Positions 1-8,034 of a stretch of 47,697 nucleotides of DNA are shown here, piece by piece. A program made the position numbers and the translations under genes. The notes beneath the pieces were generated by a model. The model ran no database searches. It was not told the origin of the DNA and worked only from the letters and a program-made list of their open reading frames with translations. This DNA comes from Candidatus Gastranaerophilales bacterium (GTDB lineage: Bacteria > Cyanobacteriota > Vampirovibrionia > Gastranaerophilales > Gastranaerophilaceae), in contig CANQDZ010000008.1 in NCBI GenBank assembly GCA_947594025.1, forward strand, positions 1 through 47,697, in the 5' to 3' direction. Positions within the stretch are counted from its first letter, which is position 1. Every line of letters starts with the position of its first letter.

Positions 1-1
1 T

Positions 2-598
2 CCCGTTATTCAGCCGCCGATTATGAAGGCTCTTACAACCGAAGAAGAACGCAAAATTGAAATGGTGCAGTTAAGAGATGTATCAAAGAGAGAAAAGATT
101 GTTTTTCCTCTGGTTGTACTTGGTCTTTGCATTATATTGCTGCCTGATGCATGCCCGTTGCTTGGCGCACTTTGTTTCGGCAATTTGGCACGTGAATCCG
201 GCGTTATTGAAAGAATTTCAAAAACCTTGCAAAATGAATTTTGTAATATAGTTACAATTCTCTTGGGCCTTTCTGTTGGTTCAAAACTATCCGCAAGCCA
301 ATTTCTGACAATTCAAACATTGTTCATGTTGGTTCTTGGCGTTGTAGCATTTAGCTTTGCAACCGCAGGCGGCGTTGTATGCGCAAAGATAATGAATGTG
401 TTCAGTAAAACAAAAATCAATCCTCTTATCGGTTCAGCAGGTGTTTCCGCAGTGCCGATGGCAGCTCGTGTTTCAAATAAAGTCGGTCTTGAATACAATC
501 CTAACAACTACTTATTGATGCACGCTATGGGTCCTAACGTATCAGGCGTTATCGGTTCCGCGGTTGCTGCAGGCGTATTGCTTTCACTTTGCAAATAA
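2..598 (+). CDS. Na+-translocating decarboxylase beta subunit (OadB/GcdB/MmdB family), 5' truncated by window edge
   Basis: This is the C-terminal part of the integral-membrane subunit that couples decarboxylation of a carboxybiotin to Na+ export (oxaloacetate, glutaconyl-CoA or methylmalonyl-CoA decarboxylase complexes). The reading frame is open to the left edge and reads [17 protein letters not shown], the conserved family stretch, so the ATG at 23 is internal and not the real start. About 198 residues are visible, with several hydrophobic segments ([29 protein letters not shown]) and the conserved end containing [19 protein letters not shown]. Which acyl substrate the complex uses cannot be told from this subunit. 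The partner alpha, gamma and biotin-carrier subunits lie outside the window. A terminator follows, so the gene ends its operon. Confidence 0.92.
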   Translation, partial: PVIQPPIMKALTTEEERKIEMVQLRDVSKREKIVFPLVVLGLCIILLPDACPLLGALCFGNLARESGVIERISKTLQNEFCNIVTILLGLSVGSKLSASQFLTIQTLFMLVLGVVAFSFATAGGVVCAKIMNVFSKTKINPLIGSAGVSAVPMAARVSNKVGLEYNPNNYLLMHAMGPNVSGVIGSAVAAGVLLSLCK

Positions 599-610
599 TA
601 ATAATAAAGT

Positions 611-645
611 AAAAATCCTCCTTGTACTTCAAGGGGGGTTTTTAC
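611..645 (+). terminator. Rho-independent terminator after the decarboxylase gene
   Basis: An AT-flanked hairpin, AAAAATCCTCCTTG with a short TACT loop and CAAGGGGGGTTTTT, pairs along its whole length if two G-T pairs are allowed, and ends in a T-run. It lies 12 bases after the stop codon. Confidence 0.85.
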
Positions 646-689
646 TATTAGGTTTTTATTAATCGGTTTTTTTATGATAGAATTGTTTT

Positions 690-3341
690 ATGATGAAAGC
701 AGATGATATAAGAGAAGAGTTTTTAAGTTTTTTCGAAAAAAAACATAGCAGTACGAGGATTAAAAGTTCCTCACTTATACCCGATAATCCTACGATTTTA
801 CTTACAACGGCAGGAATGGTGCAATTTGTGCCTTACTATTTAAATATAGAAAAACCGCCGTTTAGCCCTGCAAGAGCAACAACATGCCAGAAATGCGCAA
901 GAGCGGGCGGAAAAGATTCCGATATCGAAAATGTGGGAAGAACCCCCCGCCACCATACTTTTTTTGAGATGCTCGGAAACTTTGCATTTAACGACTATTA
1001 TAAAGAAGAAGTTATTCCATGGGCTTGGGATTTTGTAACTAACTATTTAAAATTGGACAAAAACCGTTTATGGATAACAATATATGAAAATGACGACGAA
1101 GCCGGAGAACTTTGGCAAAAAGCAGGAGTTCCAAAAGAAAGAATTCTAAAAAAAGGCAAAAAAGATAATTTTTGGGGACCTCCGGGAGCTTCAGGTCCAT
1201 GCGGACCATGTTCCGAGATACATTACGACTTGGGTGAACATTTAAAATGCTCTCCAAATTGCGGTATTGACACTTGCGAATGCGACCGCTGGATAGAAAT
1301 CTGGAACCTTGTATTTACTGAAATTTTCCAAGATGAAGAAGGAAATCAAAGACCGCTTGGACGTAAAAATGTTGATACGGGTATGGGTCTTGAAAGAATT
1401 GCGATGGTATGTCAAGGGGTTAATTCAACATTTGAAACAGACCTTTTAAGACCTATTTTGGATAAAGTTTGCGAGATTTCAGGCAAAAAATATCTTGAAA
1501 ATGAAAAGACCGATATTTCTTTGAGAATAGTAACAGACCACGCAAGATGTGTTTCTTTTATGATTGCAGACGGTATATCAGCCTCAAACGAAGGAAGGGG
1601 CTACGTTTTAAGAATGATTTTAAGGCGTGCGCTAAGACATGGCTACTTATTAGGATTAGATTTACCCTTCCTGCGCCCTGTAGTTGAAACCGTTATAAAC
1701 AGATATAAAGCCGTTTATCCTGAACTTGAAGAAAATAAAGAAAAAATTATATCTCAAATAGAAGCTGAAGAAAAAAGATTTAAGTTGACTCTTCAAAAGG
1801 GACAGGTTCATATCGAAGATGTTATAAAAGCAATCAAATCAAAAGGTCAAGATACAATAATCGGCGAAGAAGCGTTTAAATTGTATGACACTTACGGTTT
1901 TCCGTTTGAGTTAACCAAAGATATTGCGGAAGAAAATAACCTGAAAGTTGACCTTGAAGGCTTTAATAAATGCATGGAGGAACAAAAAACACGTGCAAGA
2001 CAAAGCGTTCAAAAAACAAGCGTTGCAAACGATATGGTTTATGCAAAATATCAAGATACGGAATTTATCGGTTATGAAGAAAATGAATGCGAAGCAAAGG
2101 TTATCGGTATCATTAAGGATTTGGAAGATATAGACGAAAACACATCTGAAAATGATATAGTTGATATTATGCTTGATAAAACTCCCTTCTATGGTGAATG
2201 CGGAGGTCAAGTTGGCGACGTTGGCTATCTTGAAACGCAAGAAGGCGGCAAAATTGAAATCCTGAATACCTTTAGAGTGGGAAAGGTCTTTGTTCACAGA
2301 GGTAAGGGAAAAGTAAAGATTGGCGATAAAGTTTCTGCAAAAATTGACGTACAAAACAGACAAGAAATTGAAAAACACCACTCGCTTGCGCATCTTCTTC
2401 AAGCAGCACTCCAAAAAACGCTTGGAAGCGATGTTCACCAGGCAGGCTCGCAAGTTGAAAATAACAGAACAAGGTACGATTTTAATTATCAAAGCGCATT
2501 AACTTTGGAACAAATTAAGAAAATAGAAGGATATATAAACCTTTGGATTAAAGAAAAGTTAAAACGCCAAACGGATATTATGAGTCTTGATGAAGCTAAA
2601 AAAACAGGGGCTATGGCACTGTTTGGTGAAAAATACGAGGATGTGGTAAGAGTTGTAAGCTTTAAAGACAATGCCGGCAACACAATCTCAAAAGAACTTT
2701 GCGGGGGCTGCCACGTTAAAAACAGTGAAAACTTAAGGCTGTGTAAGATAGTTTCCGAATCTGCAATTGCTGCAGGTGTCAGACGTATTGAAGCCGTATG
2801 CTCCGATTCAGCTCTTGAATATTTAACATTAAAAGCTGATGAAATAGATAAAATTGCAAAAAAATACAAGCTTCCTTACACGGAAGTTGAAATTAAAATT
2901 GAAAAACTTCTGCAAGATAACAAAGAGTTAAACAATAAAGTTGAAAAAATGGAAGAACAAAATGCCAAAAATCAATTTGCAACTCTTATGTCACGCGCTC
3001 AAGATATTGAAATTAACGGTGTTAAAGGAAAATGCTTCATCACAAAAACCGAGGATATTCCAAATAATGCAATTAAAACGGGAGTTGAATACCTTGCAAA
3101 CAAACTTGGCGAAAGCATTATTGTACTGTGCTCAATAATGCCAAACGGGGTATTTGTGACAGCAAAAGTAACTGACGGTTTTGTAAAAGAAAAAATATTT
3201 GCAAGTAATATTGTAGGTGAAATAACAAAAGCTCTTGGCGGAAATGGCGGCGGACGTCCGCAATTTGCTCAGGGTATGGGAAAACACAAAGAAAACTTAG
3301 ACCAAATTTTGGTTGATTTAAAAGATAACTTAGTAAAATAG
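690..3341 (+). CDS. alaS: Alanyl-tRNA synthetase
   Basis: Cytoplasmic class II synthetase that charges tRNA-Ala with alanine. At 883 residues it has the full bacterial length. The N-terminal catalytic core shows TTAGMVQFVPYYL, GRTPRHHTFFEMLGNFAF and NVDTGMGLERIAMV. The editing domain carries HSLAHLLQAAL, the first zinc-binding pair of histidines, and later CGGCHV. The C-terminal domain ends with GGNGGGRPQFAQG, the usual C-Ala signature. Two in-frame ATGs (690 and 693) can serve as start and neither has a clear ribosome binding site. A TATGAT box at 673-678 lies 11 bases upstream, suggesting a very short leader. gdhA follows after 13 bases and is probably co-transcribed. No T-box is present; the gap to the previous terminator is only about 45 bases. 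Confidence 0.98.
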   Translation: MMKADDIREEFLSFFEKKHSSTRIKSSSLIPDNPTILLTTAGMVQFVPYYLNIEKPPFSPARATTCQKCARAGGKDSDIENVGRTPRHHTFFEMLGNFAFNDYYKEEVIPWAWDFVTNYLKLDKNRLWITIYENDDEAGELWQKAGVPKERILKKGKKDNFWGPPGASGPCGPCSEIHYDLGEHLKCSPNCGIDTCECDRWIEIWNLVFTEIFQDEEGNQRPLGRKNVDTGMGLERIAMVCQGVNSTFETDLLRPILDKVCEISGKKYLENEKTDISLRIVTDHARCVSFMIADGISASNEGRGYVLRMILRRALRHGYLLGLDLPFLRPVVETVINRYKAVYPELEENKEKIISQIEAEEKRFKLTLQKGQVHIEDVIKAIKSKGQDTIIGEEAFKLYDTYGFPFELTKDIAEENNLKVDLEGFNKCMEEQKTRARQSVQKTSVANDMVYAKYQDTEFIGYEENECEAKVIGIIKDLEDIDENTSENDIVDIMLDKTPFYGECGGQVGDVGYLETQEGGKIEILNTFRVGKVFVHRGKGKVKIGDKVSAKIDVQNRQEIEKHHSLAHLLQAALQKTLGSDVHQAGSQVENNRTRYDFNYQSALTLEQIKKIEGYINLWIKEKLKRQTDIMSLDEAKKTGAMALFGEKYEDVVRVVSFKDNAGNTISKELCGGCHVKNSENLRLCKIVSESAIAAGVRRIEAVCSDSALEYLTLKADEIDKIAKKYKLPYTEVEIKIEKLLQDNKELNNKVEKMEEQNAKNQFATLMSRAQDIEINGVKGKCFITKTEDIPNNAIKTGVEYLANKLGESIIVLCSIMPNGVFVTAKVTDGFVKEKIFASNIVGEITKALGGNGGGRPQFAQGMGKHKENLDQILVDLKDNLVK

Positions 3342-3354
3342 ACGAGGAACAGAT

Positions 3355-4707
3355 ATGAATAATTACACCCAAAAAGTCATAGAAGAAACAAAAAACAAAA
3401 ATCCTAATGAAAAAGAATTTTTGCAAGCTGTTGAGGAGGTATTAAAAAGCATAACTCCCGCAGTTAAACAACATACAAACTTTGAAAAATCAGCCCTTTT
3501 GGAAAGATTGGTTGAGCCTGAAAGAATTATAATGTTTAGAGTCCCGTGGGTTGATGATAACGGAAAAACTCAAGTAAACAAAGGTTACAGGGTTCAATTT
3601 AATGGGGCACTCGGTCCGTACAAAGGGGGTCTTCGTTTCCACCCGAGCGTAAACTTGAGCATAATTAAATTCCTTGGTTTTGAACAAATATTTAAAAACG
3701 CATTGACAGGGCTTCCGATAGGCGGAGGTAAGGGCGGTTCCGATTTTGACCCTAAGGGTAAATCAGATGCTGAAATTATGAGATTTTGTCAAAGCTTTAT
3801 GTCTGAACTTCAAAGGCATATAGGTCACGATTTAGACGTTCCTGCAGGCGACATCGGAGTTGGCGGACGCGAAATAGGATATTTATTCGGACAATACAGA
3901 AAAATTAAAAACCAATATGAAGCAGGCGTGTTAACAGGCAAAGGGCTTGATTATTGGGGAAGCTTGGCAAGAAAAGAAGCAACAGGGTACGGACTTGTTT
4001 ATTATATGAGAGAAATGCTTGGAGCAAACGGCCACACATTTAAAGATAAGGTTGTGACAATTTCAGGTTCAGGAAATGTCGCAATCTATGCTTGTGAAAA
4101 AGCTCAGCAATACGGCGCAAAAGTTGTTGCAATGTCAGATTCAAACGGCTGCATATATGATGAAGAAGGTATTAATCTTGATATTATTAAAGACCTTAAA
4201 GAAGTAAAAAGAGCAAGAATTAAAGAATACTTAAGCTTTAAACCTTCCGCAAAATATTTTGAAAACGAAGAAGGCAAGGAGCCAAAAGTTTGGTCAATCA
4301 AAACAGATATCGCCCTTCCTTGTGCAACACAAAATGATATCAACATGACTTCAGCTAAAAAACTTTTTGAAAACGGCTGTATGGCAATAGGTGAAGGTGC
4401 AAATATGCCGACAACAAATGAAGCAATTGAATACTTGATTAAAAACGGTGTTTTACTTGCTCCGGCAAAAGCGGCAAATGCAGGAGGTGTTGCAACTTCT
4501 GCTCTTGAAATGAGCCAAAACTCAATGAGATTACGTTGGACATTTGACGAAGTTAACGCAAAGCTTAACGATATTATGGTTAACATATTTAAAGCTTGTA
4601 AAGACGCCGCCGACAAATACAATTTAGGCATAAATTACCCGGCAGGTGCAAATATTGCAGCATTCGAGCTTGTATCAAGCGCAATGGAATCACAAGGCAT
4701 AATATAA
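3355..4707 (+). CDS. gdhA: Glutamate dehydrogenase, hexameric, probably NADP-dependent
   Basis: Catalyses reversible reductive amination of 2-oxoglutarate to glutamate, a main ammonia-assimilation route. The 450-residue length fits the hexameric small-subunit class. Visible motifs are YKGGLRFHPSVN, GGGKGGSDFDPKG with the catalytic lysine region, PAGDIGVGGREIGY with the catalytic aspartate, and the Rossmann segment TISGSGNVAIYACEKA. The start is supported by GAGGAA about 7 bases upstream of ATG. It sits 13 bases after alaS and is followed by a strong terminator, so alaS-gdhA is probably one unit. The NADP preference is inferred from similarity to the biosynthetic class and was not read from a single residue. 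The 2-oxoglutarate supply could come from the isocitrate-dehydrogenase-like gene at 9222-10229. Confidence 0.97.
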   Translation: MNNYTQKVIEETKNKNPNEKEFLQAVEEVLKSITPAVKQHTNFEKSALLERLVEPERIIMFRVPWVDDNGKTQVNKGYRVQFNGALGPYKGGLRFHPSVNLSIIKFLGFEQIFKNALTGLPIGGGKGGSDFDPKGKSDAEIMRFCQSFMSELQRHIGHDLDVPAGDIGVGGREIGYLFGQYRKIKNQYEAGVLTGKGLDYWGSLARKEATGYGLVYYMREMLGANGHTFKDKVVTISGSGNVAIYACEKAQQYGAKVVAMSDSNGCIYDEEGINLDIIKDLKEVKRARIKEYLSFKPSAKYFENEEGKEPKVWSIKTDIALPCATQNDINMTSAKKLFENGCMAIGEGANMPTTNEAIEYLIKNGVLLAPAKAANAGGVATSALEMSQNSMRLRWTFDEVNAKLNDIMVNIFKACKDAADKYNLGINYPAGANIAAFELVSSAMESQGII

Positions 4708-4723
4708 TAAAAAGCATAATAAA

Positions 4724-4750
4724 AAGCCCCTCAATCTGAGGGGCTTTTTT
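4724..4750 (+). terminator. Rho-independent terminator after gdhA
   Basis: A perfect 10-bp stem, AAGCCCCTCA / TGAGGGGCTT, with an ATC loop is followed by a run of T. It starts 16 bases after the gdhA stop codon. Confidence 0.95.
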
Positions 4751-4757
4751 AATTTAA

Positions 4758-4862
4758 GTTTTTATCTTTCATTATAAAAAAGAAGAGCTTATTAAAGAAA
4801 TTAAGGACAAAATAAATTTCCCTTCAGAAGGCAGCTTGAGTTTATCCGTAAGTAAGCTTTAA
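4758..4862 (+). pseudogene. Possible gene remnant: open frame with no start codon
   Basis: Between the gdhA terminator and the next gene one frame stays open from 4758 to a TAA at 4860-4862. It encodes a protein-like end, FHYKKEELIKEIKDKINFPS followed by EGSLSLSVSKL. There is no ATG, GTG or TTG in frame after the upstream stop at 4755, and no ribosome binding site. The lysine/glutamate-rich amphipathic composition looks like coding sequence, so this may be the 3' end of a decayed gene. I do not recognise the family. A chance open frame of 34 codons in AT-rich DNA is a real alternative. Confidence 0.3.
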
Positions 4863-4947
4863 AGTTATAAAACCGAGTTTTTGTATTTAATTTTAAAGCG
4901 CCTGAGTTTACGTATCAAAAAAAAATATTCAGATGCATTTTAGAAGT

Positions 4948-5247
4948 ATGGCAATAAATCCAATCCCTCAAAATAATTTGGAATTATTTAAAAAACAGCA
5001 GGCGCAAACGGCTAATTCAAATATGCAAGGCAAGCTGCCAAATGTCGGCGTTGTTGATGTGCCTGAATTGTCAAAAACCCCTATTCAAGACACACTTCAA
5101 AAAAGAGAGCAGGAAGCAACTCCCGCCAAACCTAAGGGAAAAAGAGGGAAAGACAAAGGCGCAGCAAGCATAAAGCTTGATATTTTAGCAGTTATAGCCT
5201 GTTTTGTCGGAATTGCACTTGCTGTTTTAAAAAAGAAAAAACCTTAA
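4948..5247 (+). CDS. Small lysine-rich protein with C-terminal membrane anchor, unknown function
   Basis: I do not recognise this protein. From ATG 4948 (MAINPIPQNN) it has 99 residues; an in-frame ATG at 4933 would add MHFRS. The N-terminal two thirds are polar, low in predicted structure and rich in Q, N, P and K. They are followed by a basic stretch (KPKGKRGKDKG) and one hydrophobic helix (LDILAVIACFVGIALAVL) that ends in KKKKP. The layout is that of a tail-anchored protein with a cytoplasmic or periplasmic disordered arm. Its stop codon overlaps the end of the convergent gcvPA by a few bases. No clear ribosome binding site precedes either start. Coding potential is supported by the ordered domain layout only. 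Confidence 0.65.
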   Translation: MAINPIPQNNLELFKKQQAQTANSNMQGKLPNVGVVDVPELSKTPIQDTLQKREQEATPAKPKGKRGKDKGAASIKLDILAVIACFVGIALAVLKKKKP

Positions 5248-6467
5248 GCAAGCTCTATATACTTTTTAATCTCGTTTTCGTCATTCATCTCGGTTGATGA
5301 AACAAGAATTTTAGCTTCGTCAATTTTTATACCTGCAAGAATTCCGTTTGCTTTCATTTTAGCTAAAAATTCATCAGAAGATTTAACATCAACAACAAAT
5401 TCATTGTAGAATTCGTTATTTAAAACATTATATCCTTTATTTTCAAGACCTTCCGCAAGAGTGTGCGCGTTATCGAAACATTTCTTTGATATTTGATATA
5501 ATCCGCTGTTTCCCATTAAATCAACGTAAACAGTCGCACATAACGCAGTTAAAGCCTGATTTGAACAAATGTTGCTTGTCGCTTTTTCGCGTCTTATGTG
5601 CTGTTCCCTTGCCTGCAATGTTAAAACGTAAGCAGAATTGCCTTCCGCATCGATTGTTTTACCTACAATCCTGCCTGCCAATTGTCTTTTGTATTCATCC
5701 TTACAAGCAATAAAACCGCCGTATGGACCGCCGAACGCCATAGGAATACCTAAAACCTGATAATCGCCGACTGTTATATCGGACATCGGAGGTTCGTAAA
5801 GGACAAGTGCGCTTAAGTTTACACATGAAATTATAAGTTCTTTACCTTTTTTTAAAGGCATTTCTTCTATTTCGCCAAAATAATTTGGGCTTTGATATAA
5901 AATACAAGCCAAATCATCACTGTAATTTGGAGTTTCACCAATCTCAAGCTCAATATCACCTGCCCAGAGATAAGTCTTAATAACTTCCAAATAATTAGGA
6001 TTTAAATTTGATGATACAAAAGCCTTATTTTTTTTGGTAATTCTGCACGCCATAAGGATAGCCTCAGCACATGCGCTTGCACCATCATAAACTGATGCGT
6101 TTGAAACATCCTGTTTGGTCATCTCGCATATCATTGATTGAAAATCATACATGGTTTCAAGCGTACCTTGGGAAATTTCCGCTTGATAAGGTGTATATGC
6201 GGATAAAAATTCAAATCTTTGGCTTATTGCAGAAATTGCAGGCGGGACAAATTTATTATAACTCCCCCCTCCTATAAAATAGACGTAATCGTTTTTATTT
6301 TTTTTAGCCATAGCGGATAGAGTTTTTTGAACTTCTATCTCGTCTTTCATATCAGGCAAATTTAAGCCGTTTATGCAAGCTTTTTCCGGTATTTGAGAAA
6401 AAAGCTCATCCACTGTTGCTATCTTAATTTCAGAAAGCATTTCTTCGGCATCATTTAATATACTCAT
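5244..6467 (-). CDS. gcvPA: Glycine dehydrogenase (decarboxylating) subunit 1, P-protein N-terminal half
   Basis: One half of the split, PLP-dependent P-protein of the glycine cleavage system. With GcvPB it decarboxylates glycine and passes the aminomethyl group to lipoyl-GcvH. The sequence has AYTPYQAEISQGTLETMYDF, MICEMTKQDVSNASVYDGA and GIPMAFGGPYGGFIACK, all characteristic of subunit 1. At 407 residues it is somewhat shorter than the usual 440-450, with a shortened central segment. It starts at ATG 6467, which overlaps the gcvH stop by one base (TAATG), so the two are translationally coupled. The expected partner gcvPB, normally next, is missing: the following gene is convergent and unrelated. 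The PLP lysine lies in GcvPB, so this gene alone cannot give an active P-protein. Confidence 0.95.
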   Translation of the reverse strand: MSILNDAEEMLSEIKIATVDELFSQIPEKACINGLNLPDMKDEIEVQKTLSAMAKKNKNDYVYFIGGGSYNKFVPPAISAISQRFEFLSAYTPYQAEISQGTLETMYDFQSMICEMTKQDVSNASVYDGASACAEAILMACRITKKNKAFVSSNLNPNYLEVIKTYLWAGDIELEIGETPNYSDDLACILYQSPNYFGEIEEMPLKKGKELIISCVNLSALVLYEPPMSDITVGDYQVLGIPMAFGGPYGGFIACKDEYKRQLAGRIVGKTIDAEGNSAYVLTLQAREQHIRREKATSNICSNQALTALCATVYVDLMGNSGLYQISKKCFDNAHTLAEGLENKGYNVLNNEFYNEFVVDVKSSDEFLAKMKANGILAGIKIDEAKILVSSTEMNDENEIKKYIELA

Positions 6468-6856
6468 TATTCGATTTCTTCTCTGTAATCTTCGTATTCA
6501 CAAAGTCCTATTGAATCTCTGGCAAAATCCTCCGCCTTAATTTTTACAAACCAGCCTTTTTCCCAATTGTCTTCGTTTACTATTTCAGGGGAAGAAATAA
6601 GTTCTTCATTTATTTCTATAATTTTGCCGCCGATAGGCATGTAAATTTCGCTTGCCGCTTTAACTGACTCTATAGTTGCAAACACTTCGTTTTTTTCAAA
6701 AGTTGTACCGACTTCGGGTAATTCAACAAAAACTATGTCCCCGAGTTCTTCGACCGCATAATCCGTTAATCCGACTGTACATACATTATCTTCTTCTAAA
6801 ACCCATTCGTGAGTCTTTGCACATAAAATTCCTTCCGGTGCTGTTCTTTGTTCCAC
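6467..6856 (-). CDS. gcvH: Glycine cleavage system H protein
   Basis: Small lipoyl carrier that shuttles the aminomethyl intermediate between P, T and L proteins. The 129-residue sequence contains HEWVLEEDNVCTVGLTDYAV, ELGDIVFVELPEVG and the lipoylation site ESVKAASE, where the lysine carries lipoate. The C-terminal NEDNWEKGWFVKIK is also conserved. The start is GTG at 6856, preceded by AGGAG about 11 bases upstream; there is no better ATG in frame before the conserved HEW segment. It lies 13 bases after gcvT and overlaps gcvPA by one base. Confidence 0.97.
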   Translation of the reverse strand: MEQRTAPEGILCAKTHEWVLEEDNVCTVGLTDYAVEELGDIVFVELPEVGTTFEKNEVFATIESVKAASEIYMPIGGKIIEINEELISSPEIVNEDNWEKGWFVKIKAEDFARDSIGLCEYEDYREEIE

Positions 6857-6869
6857 TTCTTATCTGCTC

Positions 6870-8033
6870 CTATATCCTTGTATGTTTTTCAACAAAGGGT
6901 CTTTTTACAACCTTTGCATTATACATTTTATTTCTTACCATAATTTGTATTATAGTGCCACATGTAACATTACTATTATTAAGAGATGTTAAGGCTATCT
7001 TATCATAATAGATATAACCCAGCCCTATGTTCTTACCTGTCGTTGGAGAGAAGGTTCCGCTTGTGACCTGACCTATTTTTTTATCTTCGAAGTATATTTC
7101 ATATTCGTGGCGGGCTATTGCTTTATCAACCATTTCAAAAGCTATAAATTGCTTTTTAACGTCATAAAGCCCTTTATTTTTAATACCGAGCTGAGATAAG
7201 ATGACCTCTTTTCCGTTATATCTTTCTTTTTTATCCTTTGCAACAGACCAAGAAAGCCCCGCCTCGACAGGAGTTGTATTTTCGTCTAAATCATTTCCCC
7301 AAAGATGAAGTCCTGCTTCAAGCCTTAGGGTATCTCTTGCGCCAAGTCCTGCGGGTTCTATATTAAACTCTTTTCCGTTTATTAAAAGTTCATGCCATAA
7401 AAATTCTATCACCTGATTACCGGCAATGATTTCAAAGCCGTCTTCTCCCGTATAACCCGACCTTGCGATGTATAAAGATACGGTATCAAGATGCGTTTTT
7501 TTGATTGAAAAATATTTTGGCTGTTTTTCTTTTTTAAGTCCCATTTTTTCAATTAAAGCACTTGCCTTAGGACCTTGAAGTGCAAGCATTGAGTAATTAT
7601 GAGATTGATTGTCGATAACAATGTCATAGTTAAGCGCATTTCTTGAAAACCAGTTTATATCTTCGTCAATACGTGACGCATTCATAATTAAAAGATATTT
7701 AGGGTATTTTTCTTTATCTTCCTGTTCGAGCCTGTATGTTATAAAATCATCAATAATTCCGCCTTTTTCGTTAGTCAATTGACAGTAGACGGCACGTCCT
7801 GTTTCTAATTTTGAAATATCCTGAGGACATATTTTTTGAAGAAAGCGAACGGAATCCTTGCCTGATACCAGAACCTCACCCATATGAGATACATCAAAAA
7901 GACCTACATTTTCTCTGACCGCCTTATGTTCTTCAAGAATTCCTTTATACTGGACGGGCATTTCCCAACCTGCAAAGGGAACCATTTTAGCGTTCAGTTT
8001 GAGTTGTTGTTCGTACAATAGGGTCTTTTTCAT
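6870..8033 (-). CDS. gcvT: Glycine cleavage system T protein (aminomethyltransferase)
   Basis: Transfers the methylene group from aminomethyl-GcvH to tetrahydrofolate, releasing ammonia. Family hallmarks are MVPFAGWEMPVQY near the N-terminus, GLFDVSHMGEV, the folate-site region ARSGYTGEDGFEI, GLGARDTLRLEAGLHLWGND and the C-terminal barrel with VTSGTFSPTTGKNIGLGYI. The 387-residue length is normal. The start codon lies one base after the alr stop (TGAaATG), so alr-gcvT-gcvH-gcvPA is probably one transcript. No glycine riboswitch is visible upstream; the gene has no leader of its own. Confidence 0.97.
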   Translation of the reverse strand: MKKTLLYEQQLKLNAKMVPFAGWEMPVQYKGILEEHKAVRENVGLFDVSHMGEVLVSGKDSVRFLQKICPQDISKLETGRAVYCQLTNEKGGIIDDFITYRLEQEDKEKYPKYLLIMNASRIDEDINWFSRNALNYDIVIDNQSHNYSMLALQGPKASALIEKMGLKKEKQPKYFSIKKTHLDTVSLYIARSGYTGEDGFEIIAGNQVIEFLWHELLINGKEFNIEPAGLGARDTLRLEAGLHLWGNDLDENTTPVEAGLSWSVAKDKKERYNGKEVILSQLGIKNKGLYDVKKQFIAFEMVDKAIARHEYEIYFEDKKIGQVTSGTFSPTTGKNIGLGYIYYDKIALTSLNNSNVTCGTIIQIMVRNKMYNAKVVKRPFVEKHTRI

Positions 8034-8034
8034 T

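Noticed and set aside
646-689. T-box riboswitch before alaS
   Set aside because: Only about 45 bases separate the previous terminator from alaS, too short for a T-box.
1911-2492. 193-codon frame on the minus strand inside alaS
   Set aside because: Shadow of the alaS frame; composition rich in F, I, C and N with no motif, and alaS is intact over it.
4104-4631. 175-codon minus-strand frame inside gdhA
   Set aside because: Antisense shadow of glutamate dehydrogenase with no start signal.
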